Shown here piece by piece: positions 10,676-20,243 of a DNA stretch of 64,000 nt; the stretch's first letter is position 1, and every line of letters begins with the position of its first letter. Under the pieces are notes generated by a model. That model saw only the letters and a program-made list of their open reading frames with translations. It was not told where the DNA came from and did not search any database. The translations under genes and the position numbers were made by a program. This DNA comes from CAVVZJ01 sp963752755. Lineage in GTDB: Bacteria; Planctomycetota; Planctomycetia; Isosphaerales; Isosphaeraceae. The stretch is taken from positions 558,001 to 622,000 of the forward strand of contig CAVVZJ010000011.1 of the NCBI GenBank assembly GCA_963752755.1. The letters run 5' to 3'.

Positions 10676-12172
10676 ATGACCGTTGCAAGAGTCGGACGGA
10701 GTCTGAGGGCGATTCGCACTGTTCCTGTGTGGTTGCTGATCCTCGCCATTCCGAATCTTCCGCGCAATCTGGTTAAAGCGGGCAGCGGAGGAGAGGATGG
10801 ACCCCGCGCGAGTGTCGAGATCCGCGTGCCGCTCAATGCACGGGGAGAGATCGACCTGGCCGTGCTGGTGGAGCGGCTGGCCGAGCGGACCGGAATTCGG
10901 ATCGAGCGGCCGAGAGCCGTCAATCTTCCCGCGTCCGGCCTGGCCGGCGCGCTTGACCCGCACGCTGATCACCGAGACTCTCGGCCCAGGCTCGTCGATC
11001 GCGGTCCGCGGCGACGCCCTGGTCGTCTCCTGCTTCCTGAACTGCTCGACCCGGCGAACCTGGCCCGCTGGTCGGCAGGCCTCCGGAGCCTTTCCGAGCG
11101 GGCCACCCGGGAGGCAGAACGTCGGGGCCGCTACGGGTTCCGGGTGACGAAATCGTATCACCCGAACGACCCAGAAAGCCCGACGGTCTGCCTTGTCCAC
11201 GGTCTGAACTCGAATGCGGGGTCGTTCCTGTACATCGTCCCGATGCTGGAGGAGGCGGGGTTCGGAGTCGTCCTCTACGATTTCCCGGACAACCAGGATC
11301 TGGACATCACGGTTCCGGAGTTCCTCCGTGACTGGAAGGCCTTCCGCATGCGGACGGCCGACCGGCGGCCCTGGGCGGTGGTCACGCATTCGATGGGGGC
11401 CTTGATCGCCCGGGCCTACGTCGAAGGCGAGGAGTACGGCCGGGACGTGTCCGACCTCATCCTGATCGGCCCGCCGAATCAAGGGGCCTCGATTGCGCGG
11501 GTGCAGACGATCCTCCAGTTGATCGAGGGGACCCAGGCCATCCAGAACCACCGGGCCGGAGCGTTGGCGGTGGTCGGGGAAGGCCTGGGGGCGTCGGCGA
11601 AGGATCTGGAGCCGGGCAGCGAATTTCTCAAGGCCCTCAACGCCCGACCGAGGCGCGAGGGCGTCCGTTACCACATCCTCGCTGGTGACGACGGGTTCCT
11701 GTCGGCCCGAACCCGTCGCGACATCGAGAAGCGGCTCAGCCTGGTGACCCGAGGCGAGCGGGGCTCTCAGTCGACTGGCCCGCCTGGCGGTCGGCGACTT
11801 CCGCTCGGCGCTCGACGAGTTGAGCGAGGGGACCGGCGACGGCTGCGTGGCCGTCGCCTCACCCGGCTCGAAGACGCACCCGAACCGGTCGTGATCCACG
11901 CCAACCACGTCGCCCTGATCCGGGGACCCCTGCTCTTCCCCGACCCGGGGCCGGTGGATTGCATGCCGTACGTGCTCCGCTGGCTGGAGCCGCTGAGGAA
12001 GTCACGCGTTGAACGCAAATCGAGGCGGGAACGGTTGAACGACACCAGCCTCCGATGCCAGAAACCGCCGCTGGCCCGGCGGATCGACGCTTTTTTTGAC
12101 TGTCTACGAACACCCGGGACCACGCGGGAACGCCCTGGCGACGCCCCAGCGACGCGGCGGGGACGCCTGTGA
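10676..12172 (+). CDS. Secreted lipase-like alpha/beta hydrolase
   Basis: The start is ATG at 10676 with GGAGGAG five bases upstream. A hydrophobic N-terminal segment (VPVWLLILAIPNL) suggests export or anchoring. The hydrolase core has the oxyanion strand TVCLVHGLNSNAGSF, the nucleophile elbow VVTHSMGALIARAY, a strand with IGPPNQG, and a candidate catalytic His in HANHVALIRG near the end. This resembles triacylglycerol lipase/PGAP1-like esterases. A frame change near 10.96 kb and a paired one near 11.76-11.88 kb are likely indels; the alternative frame there reads as good protein (ARLAVGDFRSALDELSEG). The last 25 or so codons overlap repeat copy A, so the native C-terminus may have been replaced by repeat sequence. 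Confidence 0.7.
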   Translation: MTVARVGRSLRAIRTVPVWLLILAIPNLPRNLVKAGSGGEDGPRASVEIRVPLNARGEIDLAVLVERLAERTGIRIERPRAVNLPASGLAGALDPHADHRDSRPRLVDRGPRRRPGRLLLPELLDPANLARWSAGLRSLSERATREAERRGRYGFRVTKSYHPNDPESPTVCLVHGLNSNAGSFLYIVPMLEEAGFGVVLYDFPDNQDLDITVPEFLRDWKAFRMRTADRRPWAVVTHSMGALIARAYVEGEEYGRDVSDLILIGPPNQGASIARVQTILQLIEGTQAIQNHRAGALAVVGEGLGASAKDLEPGSEFLKALNARPRREGVRYHILAGDDGFLSARTRRDIEKRLSLVTRGERGSQSTGPPGGRRLPLGARRVERGDRRRLRGRRLTRLEDAPEPVVIHANHVALIRGPLLFPDPGPVDCMPYVLRWLEPLRKSRVERKSRRERLNDTSLRCQKPPLARRIDAFFDCLRTPGTTRERPGDAPATRRGRL

Positions 12173-12393
12173 AACACGCCAAGGACGCTGAAGGGACGCT
12201 CCACAGAACCTCGTCCTACTCGCATGCAAATTGTTAGAATTTCAAATGTTAGATTCTAATTTTACCCAGTTTGAAGTTCGTTCGGCACCTGGGACGCGTC
12301 GCCTCGTCACGACGCCAGCGTGGCGATTTCGGTGCCGGGCCGGGTCAGGACCCTCATCGGATTGCCAAGGAGCTAGAGTTAATTATAGCACAT
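12085..12393 (+). repeat. Dispersed repeat family, copy A
   Basis: This is one of three colinear, imperfect copies in the window. The conserved blocks in order are: a GACGC-rich segment (12131-12204), TTTGAAGTTCGTTCGGC at 12270-12286 (identical in all three copies), GGATTGCCAAGGAGC at 12359-12373, and TTAATTATAGCACAT at 12379-12393. Its AT-rich parts stand out from the flanking DNA. On the complementary strand the right end carries TGCTATAAT, an extended -10 sequence reading back into the element. It overlaps the 3' end of the lipase-like gene. Confidence 0.75.
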
Positions 12394-12755
12394 CGGTAGG
12401 GTGGCGGCATGACGGTTTTCGAGATTTGGAATCGTAAAAAATTTAGTTTGGAGCAACTGAATACCGTTTTCGCTGAAGTGAAACTCAAGGATTCGGATAC
12501 CCCAGGTCGGCTCGCAAGCGCAGGTCGGCGTGGGCCTGACCGATCACTCGCCGTCCAGCAAACAAGCCCACGTGGATATGGGCTGGCCACCCAGGTCGGC
12601 CCAGAAGGAGGAATCGATCGACCGGCCGGCAGGCGGGGCGGGGACTTGGGGAAAGGCGAGGGATGGTGTAATCTCTTGCGGTGCCGGCGAGCAGTCGCCG
12701 GCCGTCGCGGGTTGAGTTGGACCGATGTCTCGCCTCACCGTCGAAGGGAATGCCG
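12394..12755. other. Intergenic region between repeat A and the POT gene
   Basis: About 360 bp without a convincing gene. An ORF beginning ATG at 12409 starts with plausible-looking sequence (MTVFEIWNRKKFSLEQL) but continues into Arg/Gly-rich GC noise and has no ribosome binding site. A perfect hairpin, GCCGGCGA-GCAG-TCGCCGGC, lies at 12683-12702, about 50 bp before the transporter start; it could be a terminator remnant or a leader structure. Confidence 0.4.
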
Positions 12756-14225
12756 ATGAGCGGAGTTGACGACAACGGAGGCTCGGCCGGAGAGACCCCG
12801 ACACCCGAGGGAACTGTACCTGCTGTTCTCGACCGAGTTGTGGGAGCGCTATCGGCTTCTACACGGCGGCCGGGATCATGACGCTGTACCTCCAGCGCGG
12901 GTCGTTTCACTGGAAGAAGGACGACGCGACCACGCTCTGGTCGAACTACCTGATGTTCGTCTATCTGACGCCGCTGGTGGGTGGCTGGCTGGCGGACAAG
13001 TTCGTCGGCTACCGGCGGTCGGTCTTGATCGGCGGCGGTCGTGTTCGTGCTCGGCTACGCCTTGCTGACGATGGGCACGGTCGCGACGTTCTACGTGGCG
13101 TTGACCTTGCTGTTCATCGCCAACGGCTTCTTCAAGCCGAACATCTCGACGATGGTGGGCAACCTCTATCCGGCCGGCAGCCCGTTGCGCGACTCGGCGT
13201 ACAACATCTTCTACATGGGCATCAACATCGGCGCCTTCTTGGCCCCGATCTCGGCCGAGCTGATCCTCCAGTGGCTCGTCCCACGGGAGATCTACGAGGC
13301 CGCGCAGAAGGGGATCGAACTCTCCACGGCCGACCAGGCGACGCTCAATCGGGGGTTCCTGACCGCGTTCGGAGCCGCGGCGGTCGGGATGTCGTTCGGA
13401 ACGGTCCTGTTCGCGATCAACTACAAGCGGCTGGCCGGCGCCGAGCGGAGGAAGCCGTCCTTGAGCGATGCGGAGGCGGTCGCCGTGACGGAGGACGTGC
13501 CGCCGGGACCGGAACTGTCGGAGCTGGAGCAGGTGCCCGAGTGGAAGCGGATCGCGGCCTTGCTGGTGATCTTCTCCATCGTGATCGTCTTCTGGATGAG
13601 CTTCCACCAGAACGGCAGCACGATGACCTACTGGGCGGACGAGAATACCGACTGGGACGTGTCGGGGATCGTCTCGAACGCGATCAACCCGTTCTGGATC
13701 ATCGTGCTCTCGATCCCGCTGGTGAAGTTCTGGGAGTACCTCCGGAAGCGGAACCTCGAACCCTCGACACCGACGAAGATGGCGATGGGGATGTTCCTGG
13801 CGTTCGTCGCGTTCATGATCCTCTTCGTGGCGGCCAGATATGCCGGGGGCGACCAGGAGTTCGTGATTGACAGCGCGGGGAACCTGGTGACGAACGAGAA
13901 GGGCGTGTACGAGATGGTCCAGCACAAGGTCTCGCCCTTCTGGCTGATCGCGGCGTACGGTGTGCTCTCACTGGGCGAGCTGATGCTCAGCCCGATGGGG
14001 CTCTCGCTGGTCTCGAAGGTGGCGCCGGAGCGGATGCGGGGTTTGCTGATGGGCGGCTGGTTCGTCGCCACGGCGATCGGCAACAAGCTGACAATGATCG
14101 GCCTGCTCTGGACCCGCTGGTATCACTCGTCATTCTGGCTGCTGGTGGCCTTGCTGGCGCTGGCGATGTCGTTGCTGCTGCTCGCCCTGATCCGGCCGTT
14201 GAAGCGGGCCATGCCCGGCGTCTGA
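12756..14225 (+). CDS. POT/PTR-family proton-dependent oligopeptide transporter
   Basis: The start chosen is ATG at 12756, with AGGGA six bases upstream. Three frame changes occur early (near 12.80, 12.86 and 13.03 kb). Joined together the reading gives ELYLLFSTELWERY, GFYTAAGIMTLYLQRGSFHW, LTPLVGGWLADKFVGYRRS, then an uninterrupted membrane protein. The PTR signature FYMGINIGAFLAP is present, as is GFFKPNISTMVGNLYP. The product is about 490 aa with many transmembrane segments, normal for the family. It imports di- and tripeptides with protons across the inner membrane. The S9 peptidase gene starts 27 bp downstream, suggesting a joint role in peptide use. Confidence 0.9.
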
Positions 14226-14252
14226 CCGACACCAACCGGAGTTGACCCACCG

Positions 14253-16323
14253 ATGCACATCCTCCTCGGGCTCGCTCTCATGACCGTCCTGTCCTCTCCA
14301 GACCTCGCCGACGGCCGGCCGATGACGGTCGAGGACCTGCTCGCCGTCAAGGGGGTCTCCGACCCGCACGTCTCGCCGGATGGTAAGCGGGTCGTCTATG
14401 TCGTCTCCGAGATCGACCGCAAGGCGGGCAAGACGAACAGCAGTCTCTGGCTCGTGCCGATCGATGGCGGGGAGCCGAGGCGGTTGACGACGGCTCCGGG
14501 GTCGAACAACCACCCCCGATGGAGTCCCGACGGCCAGTCGATCGCGTTCCTCTCCAGCCGGGGCGGCTCAACGCAGGTCTGGCTCCTGCCGATCGAAGGG
14601 GGCGAGGCGCGGCAACTGACAAAGCTGCCGATCGATGTGACGGGGTTCGTCTGGTCGCCGAAGGGGGATCAACTCGCGTTGACGGCGGAGGTCTATCCGG
14701 GGATGAGTCCCGAGGAGACGGCGAGGAAGGACGAGGAGAAGAAGAAGGCGAAGGGGAATGTCCGTGCGTTTGATCGGATCATGATCCGGCACTGGTCGAG
14801 CTGGGATGAGGGGAAGCGGAGTCATGTGTTCGATGTGCGACGCGAAGACGGGAGAGGCGAAGGACCTGATCCCGGAGTGGAAGGTGAACGTGCCTCCGGC
14901 GCCGTTCGGGGGCTCGGAGGAGCTGGCGTTCTCGCCGGACGGGAAGACGATCGCGTTCACGTCCGAGCCGCTGGAGAAAGGGGCCTGGTCCACGAACAAG
15001 GACATCTGGACGGTCCCGGCCGACGGCGGCCAGCCGAAGAACGTCACCGCCGACAACGAGGGCGCCGACGGCCTGCCGGCCTACCTCGGCGACCAGACCC
15101 TGCTGTACGTGAGCCAGGCCCGCGCGGGGTTCGAGGCCGACCAGTGGGTCTTGAGCGCACTCTATCCCGACCAGGACGGAGCGCCGTTCGAGCTGACCAC
15201 GTCGTTTGACCGGCCGGTCCAGTCGTTCGTCACGCGGCCGAAGACCGGGACGTTCGCGGTGCTCGACGACGGCGGCACGGAGTCGATCGTTTCAATCAAG
15301 CAGACGATCGACGGCGATGACGTCTTCATCGTCGCCTCGCCACCAGGCCAGCCCAACAAGCTCTTGACCGGCGGCGTGAACACGGCGGTGGATGCCCCCG
15401 ACCAGGGCGACCGCTTGATCTACCTCCACGGCGACGCCGCCCACCCCAACGAGGTCTACTCCGCGAAGCTCGACGGCTCCGACGCGAAGCAGCTCACCGA
15501 CCACAACGGCGACCTGCTCGCGAAGCTCGACCTGCCCGCCGCCGAGTCGTTCACCTTCGAGGGCGCCGGCGGCGACGAGGTCCAGGGCTTCGTCATCAAG
15601 CCGCCGGGATACGAGGAGGGCAAGAAGTATCCCGTCCTCTTCCTGATCCACGGCGGGCCGCAGGGGGCCTGGCATGATGAGTGGCATGCGCGGTGGAACT
15701 ATCAACTGTTCGCGGCGCCGGGGTATGCCCTGGTCGCGATCAACCCGCGGGGATCGACCGGGTTCGGCCAGGAGTTCACCGATCAGATCAGCGGCGACTG
15801 GGGCGGTCGGGTTTACGAGGACCTGATGAAGGGCCTGGATCACGCTCTGAAGACGTATGACTTCCTCGATGGCGAGCGCGTGGCGGCGGCGGGGGGGTCG
15901 TATGGGGGGTACATGGTCAACTGGATCGCGGGGCATAGCGACCGGTTCAAGGCGTTGATCAGCCATGCGGGGGTGTTTGACCTGCACAGCATGTATTTCA
16001 CGACGGAGGAACTGTGGTTCCCCGAGTGGGAGTTCCGGGGCACGCCGTGGGAGAACCCGGAACTTTACCGGAAGTTCTCGCCGAGCCACTACGTGCAGAA
16101 CTTCCAGACGCCGACGCTGGTGATCCACGGAGCACTCGATTTCCGGGTGCCGGAGGCGCAGGGGCTGGGGATGTTCACGGCCTTGCAGCGACGGGGGGTG
16201 GCGAGCCGCTACGTCTTCTTTCCCGATGAAGGGCACTGGATTCAGAAGCCGGAGAACCGGGTGATCTGGTGGCACGAGGTCCACGACTGGCTGAAGACCT
16301 ACCTCGAAGCGAAGGGCGAATGA
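14253..16323 (+). CDS. S9 prolyl-oligopeptidase-family peptidase, exported
   Basis: ATG at 14253 follows GGAG. The N-terminus looks like a signal peptide (MHILLGLALMTVLSSPDLADG). Next come TolB/WD-like propeller repeats (HVSPDGKRVVYVVSE, PRWSPDGQSIAFLSS, LAFSPDGKTIAFTSE). One frame change near 14.84 kb breaks the propeller; both sides match the family. The C-terminal catalytic domain has HGGPQGAWHDEW, the Ser elbow AAGGSYGGYMVNW, Asp in HGALDFRVPEAQG and His in FFPDEGHWI. The full product is about 690 aa, normal for acylaminoacyl/dipeptidyl peptidases of this family. It probably cleaves short peptides in the periplasm before uptake by the neighbouring POT transporter (inference). Confidence 0.88.
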
Positions 16324-16710
16324 GTCGGATGGCGGACCAACCGACGAGCCCCTCGCGGGCCTGGGCGATCGCACACCTGCGCTGTCCGCGTTGCCGGCAG
16401 GGGCGGATCTTCCGCACGACGTGGTCGATGAACGAGCGTTGCCCGGATTGCGGGCTTGCTGTTTCTCCGGGAGACGGGTTACTTCACGGGGGCGATGTAC
16501 TTCAGCTATGCGATGGGCATTCCGATCATCGCGTTGTTCACGTTGCTGCTTTACCTGGTCCTGCCGAGTTGGGAACTCTGGCAACTGATCTTGCTGTCGT
16601 GGCTGGTCTTCCTGCCGCTGGTGCCGGTTGTTTTTCGCTACTCGCGGGTCTTCTGGATTCATTTCGACCGGTACTTTGATCCGGAGGGAGACGAGTTTCC
16701 GAGGCCATAA
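16320..16710 (+). CDS. DUF983 membrane protein, frameshifted
   Basis: The start ATG at 16320 overlaps the TGA of the S9 peptidase gene (ATGA), so translation is probably coupled. The N-terminus has the zinc-ribbon-like pattern CPRCRQGRIF...CPDCGLA. After one frame change near 16.46 kb it continues as FLRETGYFTGAMYFSYAMGIPI, followed by a second hydrophobic segment and a charged C-terminus, matching DUF983 throughout (about 130 aa). The family's function is unknown. Both frame halves belong together, so an indel is more likely than a true pseudogene. Confidence 0.75.
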
Positions 16711-16727
16711 TTGTTGCGAACGAATCG

Positions 16728-16757
16728 GAGTCGGTCCAACGGAAGTGGGACCGACTC
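16728..16757. terminator. Hairpin between the DUF983 gene and fhs
   Basis: GAGTCGGTCC (16728-16737) and GGACCGACTC (16748-16757) are a perfect 10-bp inverted repeat with a 10-nt loop, 18 bp past the DUF983 stop codon. The following GTCTGTTGGT is weakly T-rich. It probably ends the POT-S9-DUF983 transcript and insulates fhs. Confidence 0.55.
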
Positions 16758-16826
16758 GTCTGTTGGTGCCAGCGGCATTGCTACGCCCAGATACGTAAAA
16801 ATCCTTAGCAAGCGAGTCAACCTGAT

Positions 16827-18481
16827 ATGGCCGAATTTACCCTCCGACCCATCGCCGAGGTGGCCCGCGACCTGGGTATTGCTCTCGAGCATGTGGAGCC
16901 GTATGGACGTGACAAGGCGAAGATCCAGCCTCGAAGCGATCGAAGCGGCCCAGGGGCGACGGCCGGCTGGCAAGCTGATCCTCGTCTCGGCGATCACGCC
17001 CACGCCGGCCGGCGAAGGGAAGACGACGACCTCGATCGGGCTCGCCCAGGGGCTTCGCAAGATCGGGAAGGATGCGTGCCTGGCGTTGCGGCAGCCCTCG
17101 ATGGGGCCGGTCTTCGGTCGCAAAGGGGGGGCGACGGGCGGAGGGGCGAGCCGGGTCGAGCCGTCGGACGCGATCAACCTCCAGTTCACCGGCGACTTCC
17201 ACGCCATCACCAGCGCCCACAACCTGCTCGCCGCCGCGATCGACAATCGACTGCATTTCGGAGGCACGCGGCTGGATCCGAGGAACGTCCTGTGGAAGCG
17301 GGTGATGGACATGAACGATCGGGCGTTGCGCCGGATCGTTATCGGCCTGGGAGGACCCGGACAGGGGGTGCCGAGAGAGGCGAGCTTCGACATCACGGCC
17401 GCAAGCGAGATCATGGCGATCCTCTGCCTGGCCGAGTCGCGGGCCGATCTGAGGGCGAGGATCGACCGGATCCTGGTCGGGTTCACGGCGAAGGGGCGGG
17501 AGCCGGTGATGGCGTCCGAGATCGGCGTGACGGGGGCGATGGCCGCGATCCTGAACGAGGCGATCCAGCCGAACCTGGTGCAGTCGCGCGAGGGGACGCC
17601 AGCGTTCGTTCACGGTGGGCCGTTCGCCAACATCGCTCATGGCTGCAACAGCGTACTCGCCACGAGGATGGCTCTGTCGCATGCCGATTACGCCATCACG
17701 GAGGCGGGCTTCGCGTTTGACCTCGGGGCGGAGAAGTTCTTTGACATCAAGTGCCGCTCGGCGGGCTTGAACCCGTCGGCGGTGGTGATCGTGGCGACGG
17801 TGCGGGCGCTCAAGATGCACGGGGGCGTGGGTCTGGATGAGTTGACAAAGCCTGACCCGACGGCGGTCGAGCGGGGGCTGGAAAACCTCGCCGCGCACCT
17901 CGATGCGGCGAAGCATTTCGGGAAGCCGGTGGTGGTGGCGATCAATCAGCGCCGGGAGGATACGGACGCACGAGTTGACGGTGATCCACGATTTCTGCCG
18001 GAATCACGGCGTGGCGGTCGCAACGGCGGACGTGTTCGGGAAGGGCGGGGCCGGGGCGGTGGAACTGGCGGAGAGGGTGATCGAGGCGGCGTCGGGCGAG
18101 GCGACGCCCTTCAAGCCTTTGTATGGCCTCGATGCGACGATCGAGGAGAAGATCGAGACGATCGCCCGTTCGATCTACGGCGCCGAGGGGGTGGCGATCC
18201 TGCCGGAGGCGTCGGCGAAGATTCGCAAGGCTCGACGACTCGGGTACGGGGAATTGCCCGTCTGCATGGCGAAGACACAGGACTCGCTCAGCGACAATCC
18301 GAAGCTTCGTGGTCGTCCGCGCGGGTTCACCCTGACGGTCCGCGACGTCGAGATTGCCGCCGGCGCGGGTTTCGTGGTCGCCTTGACGGGTGAGATTGTT
18401 CGGATGCCCGGCCTGCCCGAGCGACCCGCCGCCGAGCGGATCGACGTCGATGCCGACGGCGTCATTCAGGGTCTGAGCTGA
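16827..18481 (+). CDS. fhs: Formate-tetrahydrofolate ligase
   Basis: ATG at 16827 begins MAEFTLRPIAEVARDLGI. After one frame change near 16.92 kb comes the ATP-binding signature TPTPAGEGKTTTSIGLAQGL, then the family hallmark RQPSMGPVFGRKGGATGGG and FTGDFHAITSAHNLLAA. A second frame change near 17.96 kb separates VVVAINQR from HELTVIHDFCRNHGVAVA; the C-terminus ends GFVVALTGEIVRMPGLPERP. The full length is about 552 aa, normal for the family. The enzyme makes 10-formyl-THF from formate, ATP and THF in the cytoplasm for one-carbon metabolism. Its 3' end overlaps the converging SGNH gene by 20 bp. Two breaks in such a conserved enzyme point to sequence error. Confidence 0.92.
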
Positions 18482-20231
18482 GTGGGTCGGAGCTTTGTGA
18501 GTCGGCGGGTTCGGGTGGCGTCTGTGTGCCCAGGCTGCTCACGCCAACCTCCTCGATGGGGCATCCCTGCTTGATCCGCTCGACCGCAAGCCAGTAGCGC
18601 AAGGCGAGGGCCAGGCGCTCGGACGGATCGTGGCGGACGTAGGCGAGTCCGCGGAGGAAGTCGGCGGGTCGCTGGGCGATGGCTGCCCACTGGTCGCGTC
18701 CGATCCCGAAATGCTCGGCGCATTCGGCGGCGTTGACGCGAGGCTTCGCAGCGTCGGACCAGCCCCAGAGTTTCCGACCGTGGAGACCGTTGAGGATCGC
18801 TTCGGCGAGAGCGACATGGCCGACGAGGCTCGGGTGGTGGGGATCGACGAAGAGTTTTTCCCCGAGGAGTCCGTTTGCAGAACGGGCACGGAGCACGGCC
18901 GGCCCATCGATCAGGAGGACCGAGGGATGCCGGGTGGCGACGGCCCGGTACACCTCGCGGAACGGTGTGGTGCAACGGATCGGCCAGCCATCGAGATCAA
19001 TGGCTTTCTGGGCATGGGCATGGGCTTCTTCGTTTTGACCGCGGGCTTCGAGCAATCGGGCGAGCCGATAGTGGGACTCGGCGAAGCCGGGCTGGCGACG
19101 TACCAGGATTTGATAGAGTCGAATCGCCGACTCGGGGTCGTGCTCGGAAGCCCTTGCGTGAAGGAAGTCGCGTGCGAAGTTTTCCCGCTCGGCCTGAGTC
19201 AGGTAGGAAGGTAGTGAGGACCGGTTGGGGTCGAATCGGCTCTCGTTCGCAGGTGGGATGACCAGGATCGGTACCGCTTGCATCCGCACGCAGAACGCGA
19301 CGATCGCCTCCAGTCTTCGTTCAAAATTGGCGAGGATGACGTCGTGCTCGGCCTGCGTGAAGGAGGGGCGATCGACGAGCGGACGGGTCACATAGAGGGG
19401 CGGAGGACTGTAAACAAAATTTTGATCGATAATCTTGTTGATCAGCCGCATCAACGGTGTGAAGCCTCGTGGCAACCGCAGGACGGGGAGTGGCGAGTCC
19501 GGTCGTAGGCCGCTCCGCCAGGGGTTGTATCCGAGGGCGAGCCGGGCGGTCGAGCCGCCGTCGTTGAGGACCTCGCGTGACCAGGGGATGCGGGCCTGAA
19601 ACTCGTTGTGGCCCGAGAGAATGAGTACTGCCGACGGCCGGCGGACGAGCCGGTGGAGGCGTTCGGAGGACTGCTGGAGCGTGAGCCCATCCTCGGCCAG
19701 CATCACCAGCCGGACACGCTCACGATCGCCAAGGCCCTCTTCGAGCTTCCAGGCGACGATTTGACCGATCGACAGGTGCGGGACGAACGGTTCTCCGTAG
19801 GCGCTCGAACCACCGATTACAATCAGGTCGCGCTCGTGAGGGGGAGCTTCCGGTAGCGTGATGGGGAAGGTCGGCGGCCGGCGCGACCGGGATTCGAGGA
19901 ACGTGGCGACGCCCTCGGCGAACAGGGCGGCCACGAGGAAGGCGACGCAGGCTGCGAGTAGTTTACCGGTCAGGGGCGAACGCCGACCCGACCTCCTCCT
20001 CCGAAAGAGGATTCCAGCGAGCACGAACAGACCGACGGTTGCCAGCGCCAGAAGGGCTAGATAGACAAATAACGAGATCACCATCGCGATCTCGACGACC
20101 CGCGAGCCAAGGACCAGATGGCTCCAGCCCGGCGTGAGTTTCCAGGCGACGATCAGCGCCACCGCCGCGCCAAGGACGAACCAGGTGGCGCGACCGGACC
20201 AGGAGGCTCCTCGACGTCGCGGGTGAGACAT
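18462..20231 (-). CDS. Membrane-anchored SGNH/GDSL-like protein with TPR-like segment
   Basis: The product is 589 aa. The N-terminal 110 residues hold about three hydrophobic segments (WFVLGAAVALIVAW; VVEIAMVISLFVYLALLAL; LLAACVAFLVAALFAEG). An SGNH-type domain follows: block I VIGGSSAYGEP (near residue 140), block III SGHNEF (near 205), and block V VDPHHPSLVGH (near 465). A TPR-like stretch (SAIRLYQILVRRQPGFAESHYRLARLLEARG) sits between them. The domain probably faces the periplasm and may act on acylated polysaccharide or lipid; the substrate is unknown. It starts only 12 bp after the nuoN stop codon, so it may be co-transcribed with complex I. No frameshift is present. Confidence 0.7.
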   Translation of the reverse strand: MSHPRRRGASWSGRATWFVLGAAVALIVAWKLTPGWSHLVLGSRVVEIAMVISLFVYLALLALATVGLFVLAGILFRRRRSGRRSPLTGKLLAACVAFLVAALFAEGVATFLESRSRRPPTFPITLPEAPPHERDLIVIGGSSAYGEPFVPHLSIGQIVAWKLEEGLGDRERVRLVMLAEDGLTLQQSSERLHRLVRRPSAVLILSGHNEFQARIPWSREVLNDGGSTARLALGYNPWRSGLRPDSPLPVLRLPRGFTPLMRLINKIIDQNFVYSPPPLYVTRPLVDRPSFTQAEHDVILANFERRLEAIVAFCVRMQAVPILVIPPANESRFDPNRSSLPSYLTQAERENFARDFLHARASEHDPESAIRLYQILVRRQPGFAESHYRLARLLEARGQNEEAHAHAQKAIDLDGWPIRCTTPFREVYRAVATRHPSVLLIDGPAVLRARSANGLLGEKLFVDPHHPSLVGHVALAEAILNGLHGRKLWGWSDAAKPRVNAAECAEHFGIGRDQWAAIAQRPADFLRGLAYVRHDPSERLALALRYWLAVERIKQGCPIEEVGVSSLGTQTPPEPADSQSSDPLSSDPE

Positions 20232-20243
20232 GCCGAGATAACC

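Noticed and set aside
10286..11908. Long minus-strand frame of 540 codons containing the DUF1559 N-terminus
   Set aside because: Only the last 60 or so codons, from ATG 10477, are protein-like (prepilin leader); the rest is the complement of the lipase-like gene.
12409..12759. Possible small gene starting MTVFEIWNRKKFSLEQL
   Set aside because: No ribosome binding site, and after about 35 codons it turns into Arg/Gly-rich sequence; not conserved with the other repeat copies' flanks.
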